The translations under genes were made by a program, and so were the position numbers. 10,435 bases of DNA, from contig JAHFKM010000025.1 of assembly GCA_023245385.1 (NCBI GenBank), forward strand, positions 1-10,435, in the 5' to 3' direction. This document shows, piece by piece, positions 1 to 5,726 of this stretch (positions within the stretch are counted from its first letter, which is position 1; the number at the start of each line of letters is the position of its first letter). The notes beneath the pieces were generated by a model. The model saw only the letters and a list, made by a program, of their open reading frames with translations. It was not told where the DNA came from and ran no database searches. The stretch is from an archaeon. GTDB lineage: Archaea; Nanobdellota; Nanobdellia; SCGC-AAA011-G17; GW2011-AR18.

Positions 1-1
1 T

Positions 2-217
2 TTTATGTTTGAGGTGTGGAATGCTGCTCCTGAACAGCATCCTGCTTTGTATGTGGATGTTACGCAAACGTTTCATAAAAAGATTAATGCGATGAGGAAG
101 TTTAGAAGTCAAAAGCTTTGGGTGTATGCCTTAATTATTCCTGTGTATATAAGGGCTATAGTTGCAGGAATACATAATAAAACAAAGTATGCAGAAAAAT
201 TCTATAAACTCCGCTAA
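2..217 (+). CDS. PIG-L (LmbE-like) deacetylase, C-terminal fragment
   Basis: Only the last ~71 residues are present; the gene enters from the left edge with an open frame from base 2, so the ATG at base 5 is probably internal. The segment YVDVTQTFHKKINAMRKFRS followed by Q resembles the C-terminal region of PIG-L/LmbE zinc deacetylases (YVDIS..F..K..AL..H.SQ), and the final AGIHNKTKYAEKF matches their G....YAE.F ending. The family removes N-acetyl groups from GlcNAc-type sugars, in glycolipids or small thiols; the substrate here cannot be told, and the zinc-binding HPDDE part lies outside the window. Its TAA stop shares one base with the ATG of the transglycosylase gene (TAATG), which suggests translational coupling in one operon. 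Family assignment is fairly good despite the short piece. Confidence 0.7.
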   Translation, partial: FMFEVWNAAPEQHPALYVDVTQTFHKKINAMRKFRSQKLWVYALIIPVYIRAIVAGIHNKTKYAEKFYKLR

Positions 218-1344
218 TGTTTAAAATAATAAATCAGGATAAGGAAGCGAGAACGGGAATTCTTGAAACTGCGCATGGGAAGGTGGAGACGCCATTTTTC
301 ATGCCGATAGCGACGAAAGGAACAGCGAAACAGCTTAGTCCGGAGGAACTCGAAGAGGTGGGAAGTCAGGCGATTATTGCTAACGCGTTTATCCTTTCTT
401 TAAAGCCTGGGTTGGAGATTCTGGAAAAATTTGGGGGTATTCATCGCTTTATGAAATGGGATAAAACAATTTTCACAGATTCTGGTGGGTTTCAAATTTT
501 AAGTAAAAATTTTTTGCATAAGGCAGATGATAAAGGAGTGTTTTTTAAAAATCCGTATACTGGAAAAATACAATTTTACACGCCGGAGGATATTATCAGG
601 GGAGAAGAGGTTGTTGGTGGTGATGTGTGTATGGCTTTGGATTATGTGCCTCATTATGGGATTGAAAGAAAAGCGATTGAGGAGTGTACGCGTATTACAC
701 ATCTTTGGGCTGAGCGTTGTATGAAGGTTCATACGAGAGAAAAACAGTTGCTTTTTGGAATCTGTCAGGGAGGAACGTTTAAAGATCTGCGGGAAAAAAG
801 TGCTCGTTTTATTGGGAATTTGGATGTTGATGGTGTTGCCTTGGGTGGGCTTGGTATTGGGGAGGGAAGAGAGTTGATGGTGCAGGCGATTGAAACAAGT
901 ATTCCTCAGATTCCTGAAGAAAAACCTCGGTATTTGATGGGTGTGGGAAGTCCTGAAGATCTTATCTCGGCCATTAGGTTAGGGCTTGATTGTTTTGATT
1001 CTCGTTTTCCTACGATGAATGCGCGTCATGGGGGGATTTTTACTGCGCAGGGGAAAATAAATATAGAAAAAGTTAGTTATAAGAATGATGAAAGTCCTTT
1101 GGATGAAAAATGTGGGTGTGTTGTTTGTAAAAAGTACAGTAGAGCGTTTATTCATCATGTGTATAGAACATATGAGCCGATTAGAGAGCGGTATGGGAGT
1201 ATTCATAATTTATATTTTTTACAGAATTTGCTTAAAGAAGTTCGTGAGTCTATAAAAGAAAATAGTTTTGATCAGTTTGAGAAAGAGTTTTTTAGTGAGT
1301 ATAAATTGAATGAAAAGAAAAAAACAGTATTTACGTATCATTAA
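217..1344 (+). CDS. tgt: tRNA-guanine transglycosylase, bacterial/queuine type
   Basis: The product (375 aa) is a full-length, single-domain Tgt, the enzyme that swaps a genetically encoded guanine in tRNA for a 7-deazaguanine base. Visible residues, with Zymomonas mobilis equivalents, are the base-site Asp88 in TDSGGFQ (Asp102), Asp142 (Asp156), Gln184 in ICQGG (Gln203), the GGL loop at 210-212, the nucleophile Asp261 in FDSRFPT (Asp280), and the zinc ligands Cys299, Cys301, Cys304 and His330. There is no C-terminal PUA region as in the archaeosine enzyme, and the length is that of bacterial enzymes acting on G34 of tRNA. Position 144 is Val where preQ1-using bacterial enzymes have Cys158; Val is also what eukaryotic queuine enzymes have. 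Position 214 (Val233) is Ile. The start overlaps the upstream stop by one base and has no Shine-Dalgarno. Family is certain; the base used (preQ1 or queuine) is inferred. Confidence 0.95.
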   Translation: MFKIINQDKEARTGILETAHGKVETPFFMPIATKGTAKQLSPEELEEVGSQAIIANAFILSLKPGLEILEKFGGIHRFMKWDKTIFTDSGGFQILSKNFLHKADDKGVFFKNPYTGKIQFYTPEDIIRGEEVVGGDVCMALDYVPHYGIERKAIEECTRITHLWAERCMKVHTREKQLLFGICQGGTFKDLREKSARFIGNLDVDGVALGGLGIGEGRELMVQAIETSIPQIPEEKPRYLMGVGSPEDLISAIRLGLDCFDSRFPTMNARHGGIFTAQGKINIEKVSYKNDESPLDEKCGCVVCKKYSRAFIHHVYRTYEPIRERYGSIHNLYFLQNLLKEVRESIKENSFDQFEKEFFSEYKLNEKKKTVFTYH

Positions 1345-1355
1345 GTTTTTGAAAA

Positions 1356-1430
1356 CGGGCCTGATGAGATTCGAACTCATGACCTACGCATTAGGAGTGC
1401 GTTGCGCTGTCCAGGCTGCGCTACAGGCCC
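1356..1430 (-). tRNA. tRNA-Arg (anticodon CCT, reads AGG)
   Basis: The reverse strand folds into a 75-nt cloverleaf. It has a 7-bp acceptor stem (GGGCCTG/CAGGCCC), a 4-bp D stem GCGC/GCGC with A14, G15, G18G19 and A21 in place, a 5-bp anticodon stem ACGCA/TGCGT with loop CTCCTAA, a 5-nt variable loop AGGTC, and a T arm ATGAG-TTCGAAT-CTCAT. The discriminator is G and no CCA is encoded, as in many archaea. No intron is present. The gene is tail-to-tail with tgt. G15 is the position archaeosine would occupy in archaeal tRNAs. A TATA-like box lies 24 nt upstream. Confidence 0.97.
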
Positions 1431-1454
1431 AGTAAAAATGTTAAGAGGGGAATT

Positions 1455-1463
1455 CTATAAAAA
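1455..1463 (-). promoter_or_regulatory. TATA box of the tRNA-Arg gene
   Basis: On the minus strand this reads TTTTTATAG and ends 24 nt before the first base of the tRNA, close to the archaeal TATA-to-start spacing. It lies in the 38-bp gap between the end of dacZ and the tRNA, so the tRNA can be transcribed on its own. Confidence 0.55.
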
Positions 1464-1468
1464 ACTAC

Positions 1469-2326
1469 CTACAGTGCCATGACTATTTTTCCGTTTTTAA
1501 AAACACGCACTTTTCCTCCTGATTCTGAAACGCAGACTGCGATTGCATCTGTTTTTGTAGTAATAGCTGCGCAATTTCTATGTCTTGTTCCAAGTCCTGA
1601 GGGAAGTTCTAATCCTTCTGTGTCTACATCGATGTAAGCTCCTGCAGAGAGGATTGTGCCATTTTCATCGATGATAAATACACCATCAAGGAGTGCGAAT
1701 TCTTTGACTGTTTCGCGAAGGTTAGGGTCTGTGAGTTTTCTTAGGGATTCATCTAGTCCTATAAAGGGGTTGATGATGAGTTGTTTTGTGTATTTGAGGA
1801 TGTCTCTTTTTCCGATGACGAAAGCTGTTCCTACTTTTTTCCCTTCTCTTCCTTCTTGTGAAAGTTCAATTGCGATGTCCATGACTGCTTCGATAACATC
1901 TGGTTGGATGTGTTCTGCGAGTTTGTGGGTGGAGATGTCGAAGAAGAGTTTATCGACGTCGAAGATGAAGAGCATGCCTTTGTATCCTGAGCCCATGCTT
2001 TCGTTTTGTACGCAAACGACTCGTTCTCCTTTTTGGATGAGTTTGTGTGCGATTGCGTCCATGAGGAGTTCTTTAATGGGAACAATTGATCCTGATTCTG
2101 GTTTTTTTATTTTTGATTTATATTCGTTTTTGGTGTAGGTATTCGTGCCTGATCTTTTGAATACGTTTACTTTTACTTCAAAGAAGAGACTTTCTTCGTC
2201 GTAGATGTCGGATTTTTCTCTTTCTAAGGAAACGATGTGGTCAGCGTGAATTGATTCGGCGATTTTTGTTGCTGCTAGTCCTATGAGGTTTTCTATTGAT
2301 GTTGAGCTTGGGAGAAGTTCTGGCAT
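1469..2326 (-). CDS. dacZ: Diadenylate cyclase, archaeal DacZ type
   Basis: The product (285 aa) should make the signal nucleotide cyclic di-AMP from two ATP. The C-terminal half (about 160-285) is a DAC (DisA_N) domain: LDGVFIIDENG at 213-223 sits where the DGA motif is found, and GTRHR at 246-250 is the RHR motif, both forming the ATP site. The first ~155 residues are an alpha/beta domain of the kind that precedes the DAC domain in archaeal DacZ; no membrane segment is seen, so it should be cytosolic. The Ala of DGA is Val216 here; Asp214 and Gly215 are kept, so activity is likely retained. The ATG follows a TATA box by 21 nt, fitting a leaderless mRNA. It diverges from a small hypothetical gene. 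In Haloferax volcanii DacZ is linked to osmotic control; here that is only inferred. Confidence 0.88.
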   Translation of the reverse strand: MPELLPSSTSIENLIGLAATKIAESIHADHIVSLEREKSDIYDEESLFFEVKVNVFKRSGTNTYTKNEYKSKIKKPESGSIVPIKELLMDAIAHKLIQKGERVVCVQNESMGSGYKGMLFIFDVDKLFFDISTHKLAEHIQPDVIEAVMDIAIELSQEGREGKKVGTAFVIGKRDILKYTKQLIINPFIGLDESLRKLTDPNLRETVKEFALLDGVFIIDENGTILSAGAYIDVDTEGLELPSGLGTRHRNCAAITTKTDAIAVCVSESGGKVRVFKNGKIVMAL

Positions 2327-2347
2327 TGTGTTTTTTATTTTTTTGTG

Positions 2348-2355
2348 CTTAAAAA
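2348..2355 (-). promoter_or_regulatory. TATA box of dacZ
   Basis: TTTTTAAG on the minus strand ends 21 nt before the dacZ ATG, so transcription should begin at or next to the start codon. No Shine-Dalgarno is seen, in keeping with a leaderless message. Confidence 0.5.
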
Positions 2356-2398
2356 CTCTTTTATCTTATGAAAAATATAAAATATATAGAGTATAGAA

Positions 2399-2408
2399 AT
2401 ATATTTAA
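2399..2408 (+). promoter_or_regulatory. TATA box of the small hypothetical gene
   Basis: ATATATTTAA ends 22 nt before the ATG at 2431. The same spacing recurs before other genes in the window. It supports the 2431 start over the upstream in-frame ATG at 2368, which lies on the wrong side of the box. Confidence 0.5.
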
Positions 2409-2430
2409 GGGAGTTAGTGATTATTTTTTT

Positions 2431-2658
2431 ATGACAAAAAGATTAACTGATCTTGTAAAAGCTTTTAATCCTACAGATTATGAAAGAGAAGACAGGTCAA
2501 TGCGTTATGTAGGGGAGATTATTAGAGCGGGGGATGAAGAAACTTTTCTTGGAGCTGTACGAGATTTAGATGTTTTTCCTGAAGCTGCGTATCTTAATAA
2601 TAGTCGGGCGAGAGTTGCTAGAAGGGTGTATCTTCGTCTTCATGAGAAGGATAAATAA
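2431..2658 (+). CDS. Small hypothetical protein (75 aa)
   Basis: No family is recognised. The protein is highly charged, with an arginine-rich C-terminal half (NNSRARVARRVYLRLHEKDK) and no membrane segment, cysteine pair or clear motif; it looks like a small soluble, mostly helical protein. An in-frame ATG at 2368 would add 21 residues, but these are encoded by very AT-rich sequence that contains the TATA box, so 2431 is chosen as a leaderless start. Its last 41 bases overlap the end of the convergent methyltransferase gene. It diverges from dacZ across about 100 bp. The overlap and lack of known relatives leave some doubt that it is a real gene. Confidence 0.55.
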   Translation: MTKRLTDLVKAFNPTDYEREDRSMRYVGEIIRAGDEETFLGAVRDLDVFPEAAYLNNSRARVARRVYLRLHEKDK

Positions 2659-3118
2659 GCACAAGATCTTTTTCAAGAGAATAAAGAGTAAAGGGTATTT
2701 GATCTAATAAGAATTTTTTTATTTTATCACAATTTTTTGATTGTTTTAGTAGGGTAAGAATTATTTTTCCTTTCTTTTTGAGAACTCTTTTCATTTCGTG
2801 AAAAGCTTTTTTATAATTTGAGAAGTTATGAAGTGCAGTCACAGAGAGGATGATGTCAAAAGAATGATCTTTAAAGGGTAAAGCTTCTGCTCTTCCAAGG
2901 ATTAAATTTTCTTTTCCTTGCTGTATCATTTCAAAAGAAGGATCAATGCCTATACTTTCACACTGAAAATAGGTGGTAGAGATTCCTGTTCCGCATCCGA
3001 TATCTAAAAGAAGGTCTGATTTTTTTATTTGTATTTTTTGTTGAATAAACGCGAGCTTCTCAATTTGTTCTTCTTTATAAAGTTCATTATATCCTTGGGC
3101 GAGAATGTTATAATTCAT
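2618..3118 (-). CDS. SAM-dependent methyltransferase, class I
   Basis: The product (166 aa) has the Rossmann-fold methyltransferase motifs in order: LLDIGCGTGIS at about 37-47 (motif I, SAM binding), the acidic SIGIDPS (motif II, ribose contact), AEALPFKDHSFDIILS (motifs III-IV) and MKRVLKKKGKIILTLL (post-motif). This is the Methyltransf_11 (UbiE-like) pattern; the substrate cannot be told and could be RNA, protein or a small molecule. An earlier in-frame ATG (3214) would add 32 basic residues that lie inside the upstream zinc-ribbon gene; the start at 3118 (MNYNILAQGYNELY) begins where such methyltransferases usually begin and follows the upstream stop by 8 nt. It is short for the family and ends soon after the core sheet. 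It is probably co-transcribed with the zinc-ribbon gene. Confidence 0.85.
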   Translation of the reverse strand: MNYNILAQGYNELYKEEQIEKLAFIQQKIQIKKSDLLLDIGCGTGISTTYFQCESIGIDPSFEMIQQGKENLILGRAEALPFKDHSFDIILSVTALHNFSNYKKAFHEMKRVLKKKGKIILTLLKQSKNCDKIKKFLLDQIPFTLYSLEKDLVLIYPSHEDEDTPF

Positions 3119-3126
3119 AAGAATGA

Positions 3127-3456
3127 TTAGTAGTCGAGTAAATGTTTTGAATCTTTGAGTAAAACTTGTTTTGTGTCTTCTCTTTGAACTGTTTGTTTTC
3201 CGCAGTTGAAGCATTTTCCTCCAAAGGAGAATTCTTCTGTTCTTGAAAATTTGTAGCCGCAGCTTAAACAGTGGTATTTGATCCTGTTTGAATTGCTTGA
3301 TTGATATATTTCTGATTGTTCTGGAGTTGTTTTTATGTAGAGTTTATTATAACAGGGGGTGCAAATAAGGTTTTCTCCTGATTTATCATAGTGCATTTGA
3401 GAAACAGCGACTTTTGAAGTACATTTTTTGCATAAGATTTGGACGTTTTGTTCCAC
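3127..3456 (-). CDS. Double zinc-ribbon protein (109 aa), function unknown
   Basis: Two four-cysteine zinc sites can be read. The first uses C9xxC12 and C32xxC35 (CKKC, CTPC); the second uses C63xxC66 and C82xxC85 (CLSC, CFNC). A polar linker at about 41-60 joins them, and a basic tail follows. Archaeal proteins of this build are often nucleic-acid or protein-binding adaptors, but no family is recognised, so the role is open. The start codon is GTG, 6 nt after GGGTG, which can pair with the CACC of the archaeal 16S rRNA tail. The gene is followed after 8 nt by the methyltransferase, suggesting one transcript and perhaps a joint task. Confidence 0.75.
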   Translation of the reverse strand: MEQNVQILCKKCTSKVAVSQMHYDKSGENLICTPCYNKLYIKTTPEQSEIYQSSNSNRIKYHCLSCGYKFSRTEEFSFGGKCFNCGKQTVQREDTKQVLLKDSKHLLDY

Positions 3457-3488
3457 TTTTTACACCCTTTTTTACGGGTTCTTTTCCC

Positions 3489-3496
3489 TATTTAAA
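3489..3496 (-). promoter_or_regulatory. TATA box of the zinc-ribbon/methyltransferase pair
   Basis: TTTAAATA on the minus strand lies 32 nt before the GTG start. Transcription would begin about 10 nt ahead of the GTG, just at the GGGTG ribosome-binding sequence. This is a short-leader promoter rather than a leaderless one. Confidence 0.4.
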
Positions 3497-3543
3497 ATTA
3501 ATCGTTTCATGATTTGATTGCTCTAAAATAGAGATTGTACTAG

Positions 3544-4464
3544 TTAAATCTTTTTCACAACTGTTTCAACATAAGTGCAGGCTTGACAAATCTTTTGGGA
3601 GCAGGGTTCTCCGCAGGCTTCACATTCGTTTAAGGATCCTTTGTATTCTTGATTTTTTTTTAATAAAGGGAGGATTTCTAAGAAGGAGAGAACAATATTA
3701 TGTTTTGTTCCTGGAAATTTTGCTTCAAAATCATAAAGAAAGTCTCGAACGTTTCCACGATAAGAAGTATTTGTGTGCGGACACTCGCTATATTTATCAA
3801 TAAATCCTTTGAGAAACGCGTAAGCAGCGACTTCTTTTTCCATTAAGAAGTAGAGAGGTTTGATTCTTGGAATAAAATTTTTATTTTTTACAATTCCTGT
3901 TATTGGACCGAGACGAGCAGACACTTTCATATTGCTTCTGAACTGGTTCATCATGATTGATTGTGCTTCGTCATCAAGGTTGTGTCCTGTTGCTAATTTG
4001 GTAAATCCTAAGTTTTTTGAGCCTTTATTGAGGAGGTATCTTCTGAATACTCCGCAGATGGAACAGGGTCTTGGAAACTTTTTGACAATACTGTCTAAGT
4101 CTTTTCCGAAGGATTCTTTATAGCTGAGAATATGCAGTGGTATTTTTTCTTTGTCGCAGAATTTTTTTAAGCTTTCTAGTGATGTGTCTCTGTATCCTTT
4201 GATTCCTTCGTCAACTGCTAAGGCTGTTATGGTAATATTTTTTCTTTTTTCTGAGAATTTTTTAATTAAATAAAGGACTGAAGTAGAATCTTTACCTCCT
4301 GAGCATGCGACGCCAATATGTTCTCCTTGTTCGATGAGTTTGTAATCTTTTATTGTTTTGAAGACTTTTCTTTCAAAGTATTTGAAAAAGCAGGATTTAC
4401 ATAAAGAAATATTACTATTGGGGAGTGTGATGGCTGGGTTTTCGAGGCATTTTTTGCAAACCAT
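3544..4464 (-). CDS. tRNA 2-thiouridine synthase, Ncs6/TtuA family
   Basis: The product (306 aa) is of usual length for this family, which activates a tRNA uridine with ATP and replaces O2 by sulfur (s2U34 for Ncs6/NcsA, s2U54 for TtuA). Domains in order: an N-terminal zinc finger (C3, C6, C22, C25), the PP-loop CSGGKDS at 54-60 for ATP, the Fe-S cysteines C134 and C137 in PCSICG plus C228 in ECPH (equivalents of the TtuA [4Fe-4S] ligands), the ATGHNLDDEAQ segment at 158-168, and a C-terminal zinc finger (C281, C284, C293, C296). All key residues are present, so it should be active. Sulfur is normally supplied by a ubiquitin-like protein with a C-terminal GG; one is encoded at 4888-5079. The ATG lies 21 nt after a TATA box. 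Which uridine it modifies cannot be settled from the sequence alone. Confidence 0.93.
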   Translation of the reverse strand: MVCKKCLENPAITLPNSNISLCKSCFFKYFERKVFKTIKDYKLIEQGEHIGVACSGGKDSTSVLYLIKKFSEKRKNITITALAVDEGIKGYRDTSLESLKKFCDKEKIPLHILSYKESFGKDLDSIVKKFPRPCSICGVFRRYLLNKGSKNLGFTKLATGHNLDDEAQSIMMNQFRSNMKVSARLGPITGIVKNKNFIPRIKPLYFLMEKEVAAYAFLKGFIDKYSECPHTNTSYRGNVRDFLYDFEAKFPGTKHNIVLSFLEILPLLKKNQEYKGSLNECEACGEPCSQKICQACTYVETVVKKI

Positions 4465-4485
4465 GGAAAGAGTGTATGTAGAAAA

Positions 4486-4493
4486 CTTATAAG
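4486..4493 (-). promoter_or_regulatory. TATA box of the Ncs6/TtuA gene
   Basis: CTTATAAG (palindromic) ends 21 nt before the ATG, the leaderless spacing. The region between it and the 51-aa gene (about 4494-4608) contains no gene that I can see. Confidence 0.5.
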
Positions 4494-4608
4494 CTTATTC
4501 ACTTGATTAATAGAAAATTTCGTAGAATATTATTTGAGTGTGAACTTTTTTTTTGGGTGAAACTTTAGAATTTTTTTTGAGGAGAGATTTTTCTGAGTTT
4601 CTAAGATG

Positions 4609-4624
4609 AAAAATAAAAAAGAAA
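4609..4624 (-). terminator. T-rich terminator after the 51-aa gene
   Basis: On the minus strand this reads TTTCTTTTTTATTTTT and begins 11 nt after the TAA stop. There is no hairpin; a bare T tract is the usual intrinsic terminator in archaea. Confidence 0.4.
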
Positions 4625-4635
4625 GATAAGATGAT

Positions 4636-4791
4636 TTATCTTTTTAATAATTTTTTACCTTTAACAAACGCCCAGATTTTTTTGGTCATTTCACTTGGAG
4701 GAATTGGCTTGCTTCCAAAAACATCTTCCATAGTTTCATCGCGTCCTTTAAAATCTATTGTAATTCCACCGAACGGTTTTTTTGCTGGCAT
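4636..4791 (-). CDS. 51-aa protein with SWIB-like helix segment
   Basis: The short frame runs MPAKKPFGGITIDFKGRDET then MEDVFGSKPIPPSEMTKKIW then AFVKGKKLLKR. It has a clear TATA box and a strong ribosome-binding site, so it is very likely a real gene. Residues 21-47 (VFGSKPIPPSEMTKKIWAFVKGKKL) resemble the first half of the SWIB/MDM2 fold, whose pattern is roughly G..PL.R.EVVKKLW.YIK...L; the second half of that domain is absent. SWIB domains occur in chromatin remodellers and topoisomerases. A basic N-terminus and tail would suit nucleic-acid or protein contact, but the function is unknown. It stands between the Ncs6/TtuA gene and the rpoN operon with its own promoter. The SWIB link is inference by eye. 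Confidence 0.82.
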   Translation of the reverse strand: MPAKKPFGGITIDFKGRDETMEDVFGSKPIPPSEMTKKIWAFVKGKKLLKR

Positions 4792-4800
4792 ATTTTCTTG

Positions 4801-4808
4801 TCACCCCC
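4801..4808 (-). promoter_or_regulatory. Strong ribosome-binding site of the 51-aa gene
   Basis: GGGGGTGA, 9 nt before the ATG, can pair with the archaeal 16S rRNA tail (UCACCUCC) over GGTGA. It decides the start of this short gene and indicates high expression. Confidence 0.65.
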
Positions 4809-4831
4809 TTGTATTTTCCGTATCTGATCAT

Positions 4832-4839
4832 TTATATAA
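4832..4839 (-). promoter_or_regulatory. TATA box of the 51-aa gene
   Basis: TTATATAA on the minus strand lies 40 nt before the ATG. Transcription would start roughly 16-18 nt ahead of the ATG, just before the GGGGGTGA ribosome-binding site. Confidence 0.6.
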
Positions 4840-4887
4840 CTTGCGAATTTTTAAGCTTTTTTAGAGGGGTTTTAGGAGAAAAAGGGC

Positions 4888-5079
4888 TTAGCCACCTGAG
4901 ATTACTGATAAAATTTTTATATCGTCAGTGTTTTTTAGTTTGGTATTTTCTGTGACGAGTTTTCCATTTTTTACAACTAAGACGGCTGTAGGGTTGAGTT
5001 TTAGTTTTTTTAAAAGTTCAGCGACTGAGGAAGCGGGGACTTCTTTATGTTCGTGTGATCGTTCAATAAATACTTTCAT
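4888..5079 (-). CDS. Ubiquitin-like sulfur carrier (SAMP2/MoaD/ThiS-like)
   Basis: The product (63 aa) is a small beta-grasp protein ending in Gly-Gly (ILSVISGG). It begins with a beta strand (MKVFIERS), continues with a helix (SVAELLKKLKL), a strand pair (TAVLVVKNGKLV) and the typical D-D-I-K-I-LSVISGG end of archaeal SAMP2 and bacterial ThiS/TtuB. Such proteins are adenylated at the Gly-Gly by an E1-like enzyme, charged as thiocarboxylate and pass sulfur to tRNA thiolases; SAMP2 also tags proteins. No E1 gene is in the window. Its first 17 bases overlap the end of the ThiI-like gene, so the two are translationally linked, and both fit sulfur transfer with the Ncs6/TtuA gene nearby. A run of five T follows the stop. 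Whether it is a carrier, a modifier or both is not visible. Confidence 0.88.
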   Translation of the reverse strand: MKVFIERSHEHKEVPASSVAELLKKLKLNPTAVLVVKNGKLVTENTKLKNTDDIKILSVISGG

Positions 5080-5704
5080 TTTTTAATGTCGTTAGTTCTT
5101 CTTTTTTAATCTTTGCTAAGATTGAGTGTATTAAAGCTTCAGTGTCGAGTTTAGACTCTTGGAGAATGATTTCAGAATTTTTTGAATGTGTCGCAGGATG
5201 TTTTGGTCCGAGGATGTCACATATTTCTGGGCCGCAGGAGGTTTCGTAGGTTCCGAATGTTCTTGCGAGGTGAATAATTTCTTCTTTGTCAAAACAGAGT
5301 AAGGGTCGTAGGACAGGAAGAGAAGAGGCGCGATCGATGTTTTGTAGGTTGCTTAGTACTTGGGAGCTTACTTGGCCGATGTTTTCTCCTGTAATTAAAA
5401 AGGTGCAGTGTTCTTTTTTTGCGATTGTGTCTGCGACTTTATACATCAGGCGTTTGGAGAGGACAAAATAAAGTTTATGGTTGCAGGATTTTGTGAGTTC
5501 TCCGAATGCTTCTCCTGCTTTTGCTACGAAAAGTGTTTGTATGTTGAGGATTGCAGCGAGTTTTTTTGTTTTAAGTTCTGCTTTGTTGTCTGTGAAGGGT
5601 TCGTGTGAGAAGTGAATTGCTAGGAGTTCTAAGCCTTTTTTTTTCATCAGAAATCCTGCGACGACAGAGTCAAAACCACCTGATAATAAAAGGAGTGCTT
5701 TCAT
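5063..5704 (-). CDS. ThiI-like sulfurtransferase, stand-alone AANH domain
   Basis: The product (213 aa) matches the catalytic PP-loop part of ThiI, which adenylates U8 of tRNA and makes s4U8. It shows SGGFDS at 8-13 (ATP loop), TGENIGQVSSQVLSNLQNID at 106-124 (the TGE..GQVSSQ block typical of ThiI), LPVLRPL at 129-135 and DKEEII at 139-144. Cys162 in PEICDILGPKHP corresponds to the catalytic cysteine of E. coli ThiI (Cys344); Cys157 is a possible partner. The ferredoxin-like and THUMP domains that bind tRNA are missing, as is a rhodanese domain. An upstream ATG (5770) would give an extra 22 residues that only reread rpoN in another frame, so the ATG next to the ATP loop is used. It follows rpoN by 22 nt and overlaps the ubiquitin-like gene. 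A thiazole (ThiI) role is also possible. Confidence 0.85.
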   Translation of the reverse strand: MKALLLLSGGFDSVVAGFLMKKKGLELLAIHFSHEPFTDNKAELKTKKLAAILNIQTLFVAKAGEAFGELTKSCNHKLYFVLSKRLMYKVADTIAKKEHCTFLITGENIGQVSSQVLSNLQNIDRASSLPVLRPLLCFDKEEIIHLARTFGTYETSCGPEICDILGPKHPATHSKNSEIILQESKLDTEALIHSILAKIKKEELTTLKNESIY

Positions 5705-5726
5705 TTTTTTAGAGGAGAAAGAGTTT

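Noticed and set aside
1656..2138. 160-aa open frame on the plus strand
   Set aside because: It lies wholly antisense to dacZ, has a low-complexity Ser/Met-rich product and no promoter or motif; dacZ motifs on the other strand are clear.
3119..3214. N-terminal extension of the methyltransferase from the ATG at 3214
   Set aside because: It lies inside the zinc-ribbon gene in another frame and gives a basic, non-conserved leader; the ATG at 3118 fits the family start.
3463..3478. Small inverted repeat (ACCC/GGGT) over the ribosome-binding site of the zinc-ribbon gene
   Set aside because: The predicted transcript starts near 3467, so the upstream arm would not be in the RNA; a 4-bp stem is also weak.
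3521..3533. Inverted repeat CTCTA-AAA-TAGAG after the Ncs6/TtuA gene
   Set aside because: A 5-bp AT-rich stem without a following T tract; too weak to call a terminator.
4631..4864. 77-aa open frame on the plus strand
   Set aside because: It covers the 51-aa gene in antisense and runs through its promoter; the minus-strand gene has a ribosome-binding site and TATA box, this frame has none.
5063..5704. QueC (7-cyano-7-deazaguanine synthase) identity for the SGGFDS protein, given the nearby Tgt
   Set aside because: QueC has a four-cysteine zinc site near its C-terminus that is absent; the TGENIGQVSSQ and LPVLRPL blocks are ThiI-like.
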